Made by a program: the position numbers and the translations under genes. A model generated the notes under the pieces. It was given only the letters and a program-made list of their open reading frames with translations. It was not told the origin of the DNA and ran no database searches. Source: Gammaproteobacteria bacterium (GTDB lineage Bacteria > Pseudomonadota > Gammaproteobacteria > Pseudomonadales > Pseudohongiellaceae). From it: 64,000 nt of DNA. Within the stretch, counting starts at the first letter, position 1, and each line of letters begins with the position of its first letter. The DNA is taken from positions 1 through 64,000 of the forward strand of contig VMDC01000016.1 of the NCBI GenBank assembly GCA_008081045.1, in the 5' to 3' direction. Below are positions 52,555 through 63,033 of the stretch, piece by piece.

Positions 52555-52938
52555 TTACAGTGCCAGAATTGCCTCCACCTCAACCTGGGCGCCTTTCGGA
52601 AGCGCTGACACCTCAATGGTGGCTCGGGCTGGAAAAGGCAGCGAGAAGTATTTCGACATAATGTCATTCACCACAGCGAAATCGTCCAGGCTGGTGAGGA
52701 ATATAGTGAGCTTTACAGCAGCATCCAGCGAGCTTCCAGCGGCCTCTGCTAACGCGGACAAATTGAGAAACACCTGGTGGGCCTGTTCACCGACATCGTC
52801 AGAGACGATTTCCATCGTGATCGGATCGAGCGGGATCTGTCCAGAACAGAACAGCAGAGAGCCTGTCCTTATCGCCTGTGAGTATGGCCCAATGGCTGCG
52901 GGCGCGTTTGGCGTGTTTATTTCCTGTTTGTCGCTCAT
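52555..52938 (-). CDS. ridA: Reactive intermediate/imine deaminase RidA
   Basis: RidA hydrolyses reactive enamines and imines, such as 2-aminoacrylate, that form during PLP enzyme turnover. The 127-residue trimeric-fold protein shows the conserved GPYSQAIRTGSLLFCSGQIPLDP and the catalytic Arg in ARATIEVSALPKGAQVEVE (motifs shown in part). Its ATG overlaps the spoT stop by four bases, so it is translated with spoT. Confidence 0.96.
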   Translation of the reverse strand: MSDKQEINTPNAPAAIGPYSQAIRTGSLLFCSGQIPLDPITMEIVSDDVGEQAHQVFLNLSALAEAAGSSLDAAVKLTIFLTSLDDFAVVNDIMSKYFSLPFPARATIEVSALPKGAQVEVEAILAL

Positions 52939-55124
52939 GTGTGGCTCAATGCTCCAATCGGGTTTTTAATGGTTTTACGTACCCTTCGGCTTTTCACCCG
53001 ACTCACACTGGAGACCGGCAACAGAGCGCGGACACGCTTCATGACCCTGGCTAAGTGCACCCGGTTTTTCACATTGATGGAAAGGTTCACAATGCTGAGT
53101 CGGGCGTCTCGCTCCACCGTACTGATTTTTTCAATATTGGCTTCCGCGCCGGTGATGGTAGTCGCCAGGGTTGCGATGATGCCTCGCTGATTTTCCAGTT
53201 CCACGCGGAGCTCGACGGAAAACTCCCCCTCGACCTCCGGGTCCCAACTGACCTCGAGGCATTTTTCCTGATTGTCCCTGACATCGGCGATATTGTTGCA
53301 GTCATCGGTATGTATCACCATTCCCCGACCGGAGCTTATATGGCCGACAATGGGGTCGCCCGGTATCGGGTGGCAGCACTTGGCGAAATTCATCACCATC
53401 CCTTCAGAGCCACGAATGGCCAGAGCACCGGCTTCTTTGCCGGTTCGCTCCGATTCCTGTCGGCTGCGTTCAGCACTGGTGGCCAGGCGCTGAGCGATCA
53501 TGTAAGACATGCGATTGCCTAGCCCGATGTCTTCCAACAGGTCATCCACAGACTGCAGGTTTGTTTGCAACAGGACGGCATCGATTTGGCTTTGGGGCAC
53601 TTCATCCAGCTGCGCGCCAAACGAGGCCAGGGCTTTGTTGAGCAGGCGGCGCCCCAGGGCAATGGATTCAGAGTGTTTCTGATTCTTGAGATAGTGTCGT
53701 ATGTTGCTGCGCGCTTTACCGGTTTTGACAAAACTGAGCCAGGCCGGATTTGGCTGGGTGCCCGGAGCGGTAATAATTTCAACGGTCTGGCCGCTTTGCA
53801 GTGGCTCGCTCAGAGGGGCAAGGCGGCGGCTGATGCGACAGGCCACACAGGCATTACCGACATCTGTGTGGACGGCATAGGCAAAGTCTACGGCAGTGGA
53901 GCCTGCCGGCAGTTCAAAGATGCTGCCCTTGGGTGTGAATACATAGATTTCGTCTGGAAACAGGTCAATTTTGACGTGCTCGATGAATTCCAGCGAATTA
54001 CCCGCGTGCTTCTGCATCTCCAGTAATCCGCTGACCCACTCTCTTGCTCTGAGATGGGCATTGGCGGGCAGATCGTCGCTGGATTTGTAAAGCCAGTGAG
54101 AAGCAATGCCGTTGTTCGCCATCGCCTCCATTTCTTCAGTACGTATCTGAATTTCGATCGGCACGCCATGCATGCCGAACAGCGTGGTGTGCAGCGACTG
54201 ATAGCCGTTCGCTTTGGGGATGGCGATGTAGTCCTTGAATCGGCCGGGGACCGGTTTATACAGATTGTGAACGGCACCCAGCACGCGATAACAGGTGTCT
54301 ACCGAGTCAACAATGATGCGAAAGGCATAGACATCCATGATGTCAGAGAAAGATTTCCGTTTGATCCGCATCTTTTCATAGATACTGTAGAGATGTTTTT
54401 CCCGACCGATCGTCCGGCCCGGGAGGCCTTCGCGTTCCAGGCAGGCTTCCAGTGATGTCTGAATCTGCGACACGATTTCCTTGCGGTTGCCGCGTATATG
54501 CCTGACTGCAGCATCAATACGCTGTGCTCTCATGGGATAGAGTGCAGCAAAGCCGAGATCCTCGAACTCGATTCTCACATTGTTCATCCCCAGACGGTTG
54601 GCGATGGGGGCGTAGATGTCCAGAGTTTCGCGGGCGATGCGCCGTCGCTTGTCCGGCGTCAGCACTTCGAGTGTGCGCATGTTGTGGAGGCGGTCAGCGA
54701 TCTTGACCAGAATTACGCGCAAATCTTTGGCCATTGCCATGGCCATTTTCTGAAAGTTCTCAGCCTGCGCTTCAGCGCGGCTGCTGAAAGTGATTTTATT
54801 GAGCTTACTGACACCATCTACCAGATCGGCCACGGTATTCCCGAACTGGTTCTTTATCGCGGTCTTGGTGATGCCGGTGTCTTCGATCACATCATGCAGC
54901 ATGGCAGCCATCAGCGACTGATGGTCCATGTGCATCTCGACCAGTATGCCGGCGACCGCCAGCGGATGGGTCACATAAGGTTCGCCGCTTCGGCGGAACT
55001 GCCCTTCATGAGCTTGCTCGGCGTAGTAGTACGCTCGTCGGACGCTGTTGACCTGGTCGACCTGCAGATAGTTAGACAGATCGCCGGCCAGAGAGTCGAT
55101 GCTTTCAGAAACTGGGGCTTGTAT
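52935..55124 (-). CDS. spoT: Bifunctional (p)ppGpp synthetase/hydrolase SpoT, apparent ATA start
   Basis: SpoT makes and degrades (p)ppGpp. Domains in order: HD hydrolase (about 1-195), RelA/SpoT synthetase (with ANGYQSLHTTLFG near 295), TGS, helical and C-terminal ACT domains. The first ATG/GTG/TTG is GTG at 54974, but this starts inside the hydrolase domain and removes its first 50 residues. The frame remains open upstream to the rpoZ stop and encodes clear SpoT sequence (SVRRAYYYAEQAHEGQ, RRSGEPYVTH). An ATA at 55124, with AGGAG seven bases before it, gives 729 residues and places Arg44, His53, His77-Asp78 and Glu81-Asp82 at the numbers used for the Streptococcus Rel hydrolase site. A non-standard AUA start is the simplest reading; a sequence error is the alternative. 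Confidence 0.9.
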   Translation of the reverse strand: MQAPVSESIDSLAGDLSNYLQVDQVNSVRRAYYYAEQAHEGQFRRSGEPYVTHPLAVAGILVEMHMDHQSLMAAMLHDVIEDTGITKTAIKNQFGNTVADLVDGVSKLNKITFSSRAEAQAENFQKMAMAMAKDLRVILVKIADRLHNMRTLEVLTPDKRRRIARETLDIYAPIANRLGMNNVRIEFEDLGFAALYPMRAQRIDAAVRHIRGNRKEIVSQIQTSLEACLEREGLPGRTIGREKHLYSIYEKMRIKRKSFSDIMDVYAFRIIVDSVDTCYRVLGAVHNLYKPVPGRFKDYIAIPKANGYQSLHTTLFGMHGVPIEIQIRTEEMEAMANNGIASHWLYKSSDDLPANAHLRAREWVSGLLEMQKHAGNSLEFIEHVKIDLFPDEIYVFTPKGSIFELPAGSTAVDFAYAVHTDVGNACVACRISRRLAPLSEPLQSGQTVEIITAPGTQPNPAWLSFVKTGKARSNIRHYLKNQKHSESIALGRRLLNKALASFGAQLDEVPQSQIDAVLLQTNLQSVDDLLEDIGLGNRMSYMIAQRLATSAERSRQESERTGKEAGALAIRGSEGMVMNFAKCCHPIPGDPIVGHISSGRGMVIHTDDCNNIADVRDNQEKCLEVSWDPEVEGEFSVELRVELENQRGIIATLATTITGAEANIEKISTVERDARLSIVNLSINVKNRVHLARVMKRVRALLPVSSVSRVKSRRVRKTIKNPIGALSHT

Positions 55125-55151
55125 GTCTCGACTCCTGTGGCGGAAGGGGGG

Positions 55152-55439
55152 CTAGACTTCGGTGGTAGGCGTGTCGTCCTGCTGTTCGGCGACGGCTTCG
55201 GCCATTTCCTCTTCGACTTCTTCCAGCTCGACACTGGGCTTTTCGATCAGTATTTCATTCGTCACCAGACCGTCGGCAATTTCGCGCAGCGCCACCACGG
55301 TAGGCTTGTCGTTGTCCACTGAGACCATGGGGTCTTTGCCTTCTATCTGAATCTGCCGAGCACGTTTGCTTGATACCATAACGAGTTCAAAGCGATTGTC
55401 GACCTTGTCCAGACAATCTTCTACCGTAATTCGTGCCAT
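55152..55439 (-). CDS. rpoZ: RNA polymerase subunit omega
   Basis: Omega promotes assembly of beta' into RNA polymerase and contributes to ppGpp binding. The 95-residue protein begins [20 protein letters not shown] and contains [10 protein letters not shown] and [13 protein letters not shown], the family hallmarks, followed by an acidic tail. It lies 27 bases upstream of the apparent spoT start, linking a ppGpp target and its synthetase in one operon. Confidence 0.98.
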   Translation of the reverse strand: MARITVEDCLDKVDNRFELVMVSSKRARQIQIEGKDPMVSVDNDKPTVVALREIADGLVTNEILIEKPSVELEEVEEEMAEAVAEQQDDTPTTEV

Positions 55440-55552
55440 ACCTAATTACCTACCGTGTAGTCGAGAGCGCATCAGTGCCATGACAGGATGCGCAAATTTT
55501 CGGGACGAGGATTCTACTGAATTCCGCGTAAAATTGCATATATTTCGGGCAA

Positions 55553-56170
55553 TTAGTCTTCCGTCAGGCTTGTCAGCAGCGGCCGGAGCCTGGCCTGCTG
55601 CGCTTCCACCCTGAGACCCCGGGCCTGGATGATAGCGCGCATTTCCACCAGTGCGGTCGCAAAGTCCTCATTGACCACCAGAAAATCGGCGTCTGTGACG
55701 TGCTGCATGACATCCCGGGCCTCTTCCATACGCCTGGCAATGATGGCGTCATCGTCTTGTGCGCGCTTGCGCAGTCTGTCGGTGAGCGCCTCGAGTGATG
55801 GCGGTACGATGAAAATGTAGCAGCTTTGCGGAAACTGCGCCCTGACCTGAGCCGCGCCCTGCCAGTCGATCTCCAGAATAACGCTCAGGCCTTCCTCGAG
55901 CTGCTGAGCGACCCATTTTTTAGAGGTGCCGTAGTGATGGCCGTAAACCTCGGCACTCTCCAGAAAGTCTCCGGCCTCCAGCATGCTGAGAAAGCGGGCC
56001 TTCTCAATGAAGTGATAATTGATGCCGTCCTGCTCTTTCGGGCGTTTTGGCCGTGTGGTGTGGGAAACGGACACGCAAAGACGACTGTTTTCGCTGACTA
56101 ACGCGTCAACCAGCGAAGTCTTGCCTGCGCCGGATGGCGCAGAAACGATGAAAAGTTCCCCCTTTCCCAT
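55553..56170 (-). CDS. gmk: Guanylate kinase
   Basis: Gmk converts GMP to GDP. The ATG at 56170 gives 205 residues starting MGKGELFIVSAPSGAGKTSL, with the P-loop at the N-terminus. SVSHTTRPKRPKEQDGINYHF (shown in part) is the GMP-binding segment, and LEIDWQGAAQVR follows. A start at 56212 would overlap yicC and add a non-conserved extension, so it is rejected. It lies 4 bases after yicC. Confidence 0.97.
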   Translation of the reverse strand: MGKGELFIVSAPSGAGKTSLVDALVSENSRLCVSVSHTTRPKRPKEQDGINYHFIEKARFLSMLEAGDFLESAEVYGHHYGTSKKWVAQQLEEGLSVILEIDWQGAAQVRAQFPQSCYIFIVPPSLEALTDRLRKRAQDDDAIIARRMEEARDVMQHVTDADFLVVNEDFATALVEMRAIIQARGLRVEAQQARLRPLLTSLTED

Positions 56171-56174
56171 TCGC

Positions 56175-57041
56175 CTACTCAATGTTCTGGATCTGCTCGC
56201 GCATCTGCTCAATGAGCACTTTCATCTCAACGGCGGAGCGAGTCGTCTCAACCACAATGGATTTTGAGGACAAGGTATTGGCTTCACGATTCAGTTCCTG
56301 CATCAGAAAATCAAGGCGGCGCCCTTTCTGTCCATCGGCTTTGAGGACGCGTTCTACCTCGCTGAGGTGGGCGTCGAGCCGATCCAGCTCCTCGTCCACG
56401 TCTGCTTTCTGTGCCAGCAGAGCCACTTCCTGCTCGAGGCGGGTGGGTTCCAGCTCAGCTTTCAATTCTTCCAGCTTTTGATGCAGCGACTGTCGCTGCG
56501 CGGCAAGGATGTCCGGCATTTTACTGCGCATCTCTGCCACCAGCTCCCTGATCAGCGTGATGCGCTGCCCTAACAGGCTGTCCAGCTCACGCCCTTCCCG
56601 CTCGCGTGTTGCGACCAGATCGGCCAATGCTGACTGAAACAGACCAAGGGCGGCCGCTTCGAGCATCTCGTTATCAAGCGTTTGTTCGGCAATGACACCG
56701 GGCCATCGCAGAATATCCATGCTGCCCGGGGCGCGCGATTCACCCAGGGATTGCTGAATGCGAACGCTCGCTTCCATCAGTTGCTGAACCAGTTCTTCAT
56801 TGAGCGTAATGGTGCTGCCGGGAATCTCTTGTGCGGTGTAACGCAACTGGCACTCGACTTTGCCGCGTGACACGGCTTTGCGCACCCGTTCCCGAACCTG
56901 GTTTTCCAGGCCGCGGAAAATGTCCGGCAATCTGATGCTTGTTTCGAGATAGCGGTGATTGACTGAACGGATTTCCCAGGTCAGGGACCCCCATTCCTGT
57001 TCTGACTGCTGCCGGGTGAAGGCGGTCATGCTTGATGTCAT
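56175..57041 (-). CDS. yicC: YicC/YloC family endoribonuclease
   Basis: The ATG at 57041 gives 288 residues beginning MTSSMTAFTR, which aligns with the MxxSMTA start of the family. A longer frame from 57257 would overlap rph on the other strand and is rejected. Conserved SLTWEIRSVNHRYLETSIRLP and the C-terminal REANTLSSKSIVVETTRSAVEMKVLIEQMREQIQN segment (both shown in part) are typical. E. coli YicC takes part in RNA cleavage and degradation of the small RNA RyhB. It is in an operon with gmk and divergent from rph. Confidence 0.93.
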   Translation of the reverse strand: MTSSMTAFTRQQSEQEWGSLTWEIRSVNHRYLETSIRLPDIFRGLENQVRERVRKAVSRGKVECQLRYTAQEIPGSTITLNEELVQQLMEASVRIQQSLGESRAPGSMDILRWPGVIAEQTLDNEMLEAAALGLFQSALADLVATREREGRELDSLLGQRITLIRELVAEMRSKMPDILAAQRQSLHQKLEELKAELEPTRLEQEVALLAQKADVDEELDRLDAHLSEVERVLKADGQKGRRLDFLMQELNREANTLSSKSIVVETTRSAVEMKVLIEQMREQIQNIE

Positions 57042-57176
57042 GATGGCGACTCTTAACTGCTCAGCACTTATTCTATCCCAACTCATTACCGGGCGCAGTG
57101 TTAACCGGTCATGGCCTTGCGTTTGGATTTCACGCATAATTCTCGCCCTGAAAAAGTCCACCCAACGGCAATTCCT

Positions 57177-57902
57177 ATGTCCCAATTCAGTCGCCCCAGT
57201 CACCGTAAACCCGATCAGCTCCGTGAAATTAAAATTACCCGGCACTACACCAAGCACGCTGAGGGCTCAGTGCTGGTCGAGTTCGGTGACACCAAAGTGT
57301 TGTGCACCGCCTCCGTAGAGGCCTCAGTGCCCAGATTCCTCAAAGGGTCCGGCCGCGGTTGGGTGACCGCTGAATACGGAATGCTGCCGCGATCCACTGG
57401 CAGCCGGATGGACCGCGAAGCCGCGAGGGGCAAACAGTCGGGCAGAACGCAGGAGATCCAGCGCCTGATCGGTCGGGCCCTGCGCGCCGCGGTGGATCTG
57501 ACAGCGCTGAGTGAACACACCATCAAGATAGACTGTGATGTGATTCAGGCCGACGGCGGCACCCGAACAGCCTCGATTACGGGGGGCTGTGTTGCTCTGG
57601 TGGATGCCCTGAATGTTATGGTTGAACGAAAGATGCTGGCTGAATCGGCGCTCAAGCAAATGGTAGCGTCTGTTTCTGTCGGTGTTTTTCAGGGTCAGCC
57701 GGTGCTGGATCTGGACTATGCCGAGGATTCAAATGCCGAAACCGACATGAATGTGGTGATGACAGAGCATGGCGGGTTTATTGAACTCCAGGGTACCGGA
57801 GAAGACGGAGAGTTCACCCATGATCAACTGAGCGCTATGGTTGCCCTGGCCGAGGCAGGGATTAAACAGCTGCTGGCCATACAGCAGGCGAGTTTAGCGT
57901 GA
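57177..57902 (+). CDS. rph: Ribonuclease PH
   Basis: RNase PH is a phosphate-dependent 3' exoribonuclease that trims tRNA precursors. The ATG at 57177 gives a 241-residue product starting [20 protein letters not shown], as in the family; a start at 57111 is too long. Signature segments are [20 protein letters not shown] (shown as 20 residues) and [17 protein letters not shown]. All length and active-site residues look intact, unlike the frameshifted rph of E. coli K-12. Confidence 0.97.
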   Translation: MSQFSRPSHRKPDQLREIKITRHYTKHAEGSVLVEFGDTKVLCTASVEASVPRFLKGSGRGWVTAEYGMLPRSTGSRMDREAARGKQSGRTQEIQRLIGRALRAAVDLTALSEHTIKIDCDVIQADGGTRTASITGGCVALVDALNVMVERKMLAESALKQMVASVSVGVFQGQPVLDLDYAEDSNAETDMNVVMTEHGGFIELQGTGEDGEFTHDQLSAMVALAEAGIKQLLAIQQASLA

Positions 57903-57938
57903 GCCAGGGCGCTTGGCCTGTCATGAGAGGCGGATGAA

Positions 57939-58586
57939 ATGAAAAACTATCAGAAAGCGTTCCTGCATTTCGTCATTGAAAACAGCATTCTGCGCTTCGG
58001 TGAATTTACCCTGAAGTCGGGGCGCGTCAGTCCTTATTTCTTCAACGCGGGCCTGTTCAACACCGGCTCCAAACTCGGGTTCCTGGCTCAGAGTTATGCC
58101 GCTGCAATTGCCGATCTCACGACAGATTATGATGTGCTGTTCGGTCCCGCGTACAAAGGCATTCCCCTTGCTGCTACGACGGCCCTGTCTCTGGCTACCC
58201 GGCATGAAATCGATAAACCCTATTGTTTCAACCGCAAAGAAGCGAAAGATCACGGGGAGGGCGGTTTCATTGTGGGTGCACCGTTAACCGGGCGGGTGCT
58301 CGTCATTGATGATGTGATTACCGCAGGAACAGCCATCCGCGAGGCCGTAGAGATCATTCAGTCCGCGGGAGCTCAGTTAGCCGGCATCGCAGTTGCCATG
58401 GATCGCCAGGAACGGGGTCTTGGCGACACGTCGGCAATTCAGGAGATTGAGCAAACCTACGGCATTGAGGTCGCCCACATCATCAGTTTGCAGAACATTA
58501 TTGACTTCCTGCAGGATGCAGAAGATGAAGCGCTTGCGGCGCATTTGCCCGCAGTGGAACGCTACCGCAGCGAATATGGCGTCTAG
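57939..58586 (+). CDS. pyrE: Orotate phosphoribosyltransferase
   Basis: PyrE forms orotidine 5'-phosphate from orotate and PRPP in pyrimidine synthesis. The 215-residue product has the PRPP-binding motif [19 protein letters not shown] (about residues 122-140), and [16 protein letters not shown] earlier. The rph-pyrE order is conserved in proteobacteria. The stop codon lies in a CTAG that also supplies the complementary stop of convergent slmA. Confidence 0.98.
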   Translation: MKNYQKAFLHFVIENSILRFGEFTLKSGRVSPYFFNAGLFNTGSKLGFLAQSYAAAIADLTTDYDVLFGPAYKGIPLAATTALSLATRHEIDKPYCFNRKEAKDHGEGGFIVGAPLTGRVLVIDDVITAGTAIREAVEIIQSAGAQLAGIAVAMDRQERGLGDTSAIQEIEQTYGIEVAHIISLQNIIDFLQDAEDEALAAHLPAVERYRSEYGV

Positions 58587-59224
58587 CCGGCGGAAGCGGC
58601 GACGGGATTGCTGTCTGCGGAATACGGCGTAAGCAGGTGACTGCTCAGAAATTGCCACTGAAGCTCCCAATTCTCCAGAGGAGAGTCCTGGAATTCGCTT
58701 CTTACGAACTGTATGAGGCGTCCCTCACAGCTGGCCAACAGTAAATTGGCCAGTGCGGCTGCTGAAATACTGGGCTTCAAACCCTCCCGAATTTGTGCCT
58801 CCCGCAGTACCTGTTTGAGCTGGGCCTCAAGGCGGCTGAAAAACTGAGCGATCCGTTCTCGCAGCCGTTCGGTTTCTCCGGCCAGCGCATCACCGGTTAA
58901 AAGGCGCGTCATGCCGGGATTTTTGGCGGAAAAAGTCAGGAGCAAAGTCAGTATTTTCTGGCAGCGCAGCTCGGCGTCGGACTCTTCCTTCAGAATTCGG
59001 GAGATCCGCTGAAACAGCGTGTCCTCGATGAACTTTATCAGGCCTTCAAACATGCGCGCCTTGCTTGGGAAGTGTCGATACAGCGCCGCTTCGGATACAC
59101 CCACTTCCTTGGCAAGAGCGGCGGTGGTGATTCGCTCACCGGGGGATGTTTCAAGCATCCTGGCCAGTGCCTGCAGAATCTGGTCTTTGCGCGAGACTTT
59201 GGTGACCTTGCTGATGTTTGTCAT
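58583..59224 (-). CDS. slmA: Nucleoid occlusion factor SlmA
   Basis: SlmA is a TetR-fold DNA-binding protein that blocks FtsZ assembly over the nucleoid. The 213-residue protein has the N-terminal helix-turn-helix [28 protein letters not shown] (shown in part; about residues 32-60), almost identical to known SlmA. The gene lies between pyrE and the argB/algC/coaBC group, matching the dfp-dut-slmA-pyrE neighbourhood of enterics, which favours SlmA over a generic TetR regulator. Confidence 0.93.
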   Translation of the reverse strand: MTNISKVTKVSRKDQILQALARMLETSPGERITTAALAKEVGVSEAALYRHFPSKARMFEGLIKFIEDTLFQRISRILKEESDAELRCQKILTLLLTFSAKNPGMTRLLTGDALAGETERLRERIAQFFSRLEAQLKQVLREAQIREGLKPSISAAALANLLLASCEGRLIQFVRSEFQDSPLENWELQWQFLSSHLLTPYSADSNPVAASAG

Positions 59225-59246
59225 AGGTTCTGGAAATCTTCTGCAG

Positions 59247-60188
<942 letters not shown>

Positions 60189-60197
60189 TTACGGGGT

Positions 60198-61631
60198 TCA
60201 AATATTCAGCTCAATGCTGTTATCTGCGCGCTGAATCAAAGCTTTAAACTCCGACTGGATGCGTTGCAGGGCCTGTTCTGTCACGGCTTCGAACCGGAAA
60301 AGCAGCGCGGCGCTGGTATTGGATGCGCGCACCAGTCCCCAGCCGTCATCAAACTCAAGGCGCAGACCGTCGATCAGTATTTTGTTACCCGTCATACCTT
60401 GTGCCTCTTCGAGTATTTTTTCCATCAGGCTGAATTTATCCTGCTCGCAAACTTCAAGCCTGATTTCTTCGGTAGCGAATGACTGGGGAAAGGTTCTGAA
60501 TTTTTCGTCGCAGCTTCCTGCCTGCCTGGTGAGTAGCTCCAGAATTCTGGCGCCGGCATACATGCCATCGTCAAATCCAAACCAGCGGTCTTTGAAAAAG
60601 ATATGTGCAGAAAACTCACCGCCAAGCGGCGCTGCTGTCTGTTCTATTTTCTGTCGCATGAGCGAATGTCCGCTCTTGTGCATTGCCGGTTGCAGACCAA
60701 GTTTCTCAATCAGGTTGCCGAGCTCTCGCGAGCATTTCACATCGTAGACAATAGTGGCGCCCGGGTACTGGTCAGCGAGACTTTCGACCAGCAGCATGAG
60801 CAGGCGGTCTGCCGGAATGATGTTGCCCTGATCCGTCACCAGGCCGACACGATCGCCATCACCATCAAAAGCCAGCCCCAGATCGGCGTTTTCATCGATA
60901 ACCGCTGATTGCAGTGCCACCAGGTTTTCTGAGCGCGTGGGGTCAGGCTCATGGTTAGGAAAGCCGCCGTCTATTTCACAAAACAGCTCTATTACGTCGC
61001 AGCCCAGCGCTCGGAAAAGATCCGGAGCAATACCGGCTGCAACGGCATTGCCGCAGTCAATGACTACCTTGAGTGGACGGAGCAAGCGGACTCGTTGCTG
61101 AACCTCGCTGACATATCTGGGCCGGATCTCCAGAGTTTCATAACTGCCGTGGCCGCGTCTCAGAGTCTGTTGTTCAATTCTCATGCGGATAGCCGCGATT
61201 TGCTCGTCTGCCAGTGGTGCCCGTCGGAAGACCACCTTGACGCCGTTGTAATGCGCTGGATTATGACTTGCGGTCAGCATGACGCCTGAATCCAGCGCGG
61301 TGGTGTGCGCTGCAAACTGCATAAGAGGGGTGGGCACCATCCCTAAATCCAAGACGTTGACACCCGAATTTCTCAGCCCCGCAATGAGTGCCCGGGACAG
61401 CGCCGGACTCGAAAGCCGGCCATCACGAGCGACCAGTAAATCACTGATGCCGGCGTCAAGGGCCTCGCTGCCGATACTTTGACCGATCAGTTTAATACTG
61501 TCTTCGTTCAGCTGCTGCTCAACGACGCCTCGAATGTCATACGCTCGGAAGATGGCATGGGGCGGCAGATGGGGAGATGGATGGGTTTCGTCAGTCACGC
61601 GGCATTCGGATACAAGGCAAGAGGCCACCAA
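60198..61631 (-). CDS. algC: Phosphomannomutase/phosphoglucomutase (AlgC type)
   Basis: The enzyme interconverts hexose 1- and 6-phosphates for exopolysaccharide and LPS precursor synthesis. The catalytic serine is in TASHNP (GVMLTASHNPAHYNG), the metal loop is DGDGDR, the sugar-binding loop is GEFSAH, and the phosphate-binding loop is RASNTSAALLFRFEA. A GTG at 61631 gives 477 residues; a GTG at 61598 (VTDETHPSP) is also plausible and fits the family start better. It follows coaBC by 12 bases with no dut gene between. Confidence 0.93.
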   Translation of the reverse strand: MVASCLVSECRVTDETHPSPHLPPHAIFRAYDIRGVVEQQLNEDSIKLIGQSIGSEALDAGISDLLVARDGRLSSPALSRALIAGLRNSGVNVLDLGMVPTPLMQFAAHTTALDSGVMLTASHNPAHYNGVKVVFRRAPLADEQIAAIRMRIEQQTLRRGHGSYETLEIRPRYVSEVQQRVRLLRPLKVVIDCGNAVAAGIAPDLFRALGCDVIELFCEIDGGFPNHEPDPTRSENLVALQSAVIDENADLGLAFDGDGDRVGLVTDQGNIIPADRLLMLLVESLADQYPGATIVYDVKCSRELGNLIEKLGLQPAMHKSGHSLMRQKIEQTAAPLGGEFSAHIFFKDRWFGFDDGMYAGARILELLTRQAGSCDEKFRTFPQSFATEEIRLEVCEQDKFSLMEKILEEAQGMTGNKILIDGLRLEFDDGWGLVRASNTSAALLFRFEAVTEQALQRIQSEFKALIQRADNSIELNI

Positions 61632-61643
61632 AACATCAGCTGG

Positions 61644-62852
61644 CTAGGTGTCGGATGGCATTGTTTTCTGCTCAAGGTGTTCGGCGATCAGGTCTAGCAT
61701 GAGCCGCGCGATGTTCAGCTTGCTGCCGGGTCCGAGGGTTTGTTGGCTGTGCCCCGAAAGTGCAGTGACAGTCACTTCATCGCTGTTGAAGGTTTCGGTA
61801 GCCTTATTGGCAAATAATAAATCCAGGCCCTTGCGCTTGAGCTTCTCTGTGCCATTTGCTTCGAGGTGTTCAGTTTCTGCTGCAAATCCGACGACCATCG
61901 GGCCGTCTGTCAGCGCTGCGACGCGGCTGATGATGTCGGGATTCTTCACCAGCGCCAGAGTCATGCTGTCCGCATTTTTCTTGATTTTTTGCGCTTCAAT
62001 TGTGGCCGGCCTATAGTCTGCCACCGCTGCCACTCCGATGAAGATATCTGTGTCAGCCACTCGCTCCATAACCGCTTCGAGCATCTGCTCGGCGCTTTCC
62101 ACGTCGGTGCGGCCCACCCGGTCAGGTGTGGGCAAATGAACCGGCCCGCTGACCAGGCTAACCTGTGCGCCAGCGGCAGCCGCCTCCGTAGCAAGGGCAA
62201 AAGCCATCTTTCCGGAGCTGTGATTGCTGATAAAACGAACAGGGTCTATTGCTTCGCGAGTCGGCCCGCCGGTGATGAGCACTTTTTTGCCGGTCAGCCG
62301 CGTGGTTTCGAACATTCCAGCGCAGCGGTCTGCGATTTCCTGAGGCTCGATCATCCTTCCCGGGCCCACATCACCACAGGCCTGTTCGCCGGACGCCGGC
62401 CCCCAGACATGAATGCGCCGAAGCTGCAGGGCTTCGAGATTGCTCTGGGTAATGCCGTCTGCCCACATGGCCTGATTCATCGCCGGTGCGATGGCAATCT
62501 GAGCGGTGCTGGCAAGGATTACCGCTGTCAGCAGGTCATCCGCCTGCCCGTGAGTCATCCGGGCCATGAAGTCGGCTGTGGCCGGTGCAATGACAATCAG
62601 GTCGGCCCAGCGCGCCAGTTCGATATGGCCCATGCCTGCCTCGGCCTCGGCATCCAGTAAATCAAGATGCACCCGATTACCGGACAGAGCCTGCAGGGTG
62701 AGGGGCGTGATGAATTCAGTGGCGGAAGGCGTCATGGCGACGTGAACTTCTGCCCCTGCCTTCACCAGAAGGCGGGTGAGTTCGGCGCTCTTGTAGGCAG
62801 CGATGCCCCCGGTGATGCCGAGCAGGATGTGCTTGTTAGTGAGGCTTAACAT
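61644..62852 (-). CDS. coaBC: Bifunctional phosphopantothenoylcysteine decarboxylase / phosphopantothenate-cysteine ligase
   Basis: CoaBC carries out two consecutive steps in coenzyme A synthesis. The N-terminal FMN decarboxylase half has GITGGIAAYKSAEL, the catalytic His region, PAMNQAMW and the SGEQACGDVGPGRM lid loop with the active cysteine. The C-terminal ligase half starts near residue 190 with KVLITGGPTREAIDPVRFISNHSSGKM (shown in part). At 402 residues it is full length. Confidence 0.97.
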   Translation of the reverse strand: MLSLTNKHILLGITGGIAAYKSAELTRLLVKAGAEVHVAMTPSATEFITPLTLQALSGNRVHLDLLDAEAEAGMGHIELARWADLIVIAPATADFMARMTHGQADDLLTAVILASTAQIAIAPAMNQAMWADGITQSNLEALQLRRIHVWGPASGEQACGDVGPGRMIEPQEIADRCAGMFETTRLTGKKVLITGGPTREAIDPVRFISNHSSGKMAFALATEAAAAGAQVSLVSGPVHLPTPDRVGRTDVESAEQMLEAVMERVADTDIFIGVAAVADYRPATIEAQKIKKNADSMTLALVKNPDIISRVAALTDGPMVVGFAAETEHLEANGTEKLKRKGLDLLFANKATETFNSDEVTVTALSGHSQQTLGPGSKLNIARLMLDLIAEHLEQKTMPSDT

Positions 62853-63033
62853 GGTAGCCGCTGAATCGTGAGGGTTGTCACTGAGAAAGGCAAAGGACGG
62901 CTAGCCTAGCAGGTCAAAAACCTGCGCGCAATTTAGGCGAAAAGGCAGAATTTCCGAATGATCCGACTATGCTTAGCTGAGAAAACGACTGTCTGGACTG
63001 ACCGGTTAAGCGCTTATGGAGGTGGTATAGCTG

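Noticed and set aside
55125-55234. 87-residue open frame overlapping the spoT 5' region
   Set aside because: It is a shifted-frame shadow of the real spoT and rpoZ coding sequence with no family match.
57042-57257. Long N-terminal extension of yicC
   Set aside because: It overlaps rph on the opposite strand; the ATG at 57041 reproduces the conserved MxxSMTA start.
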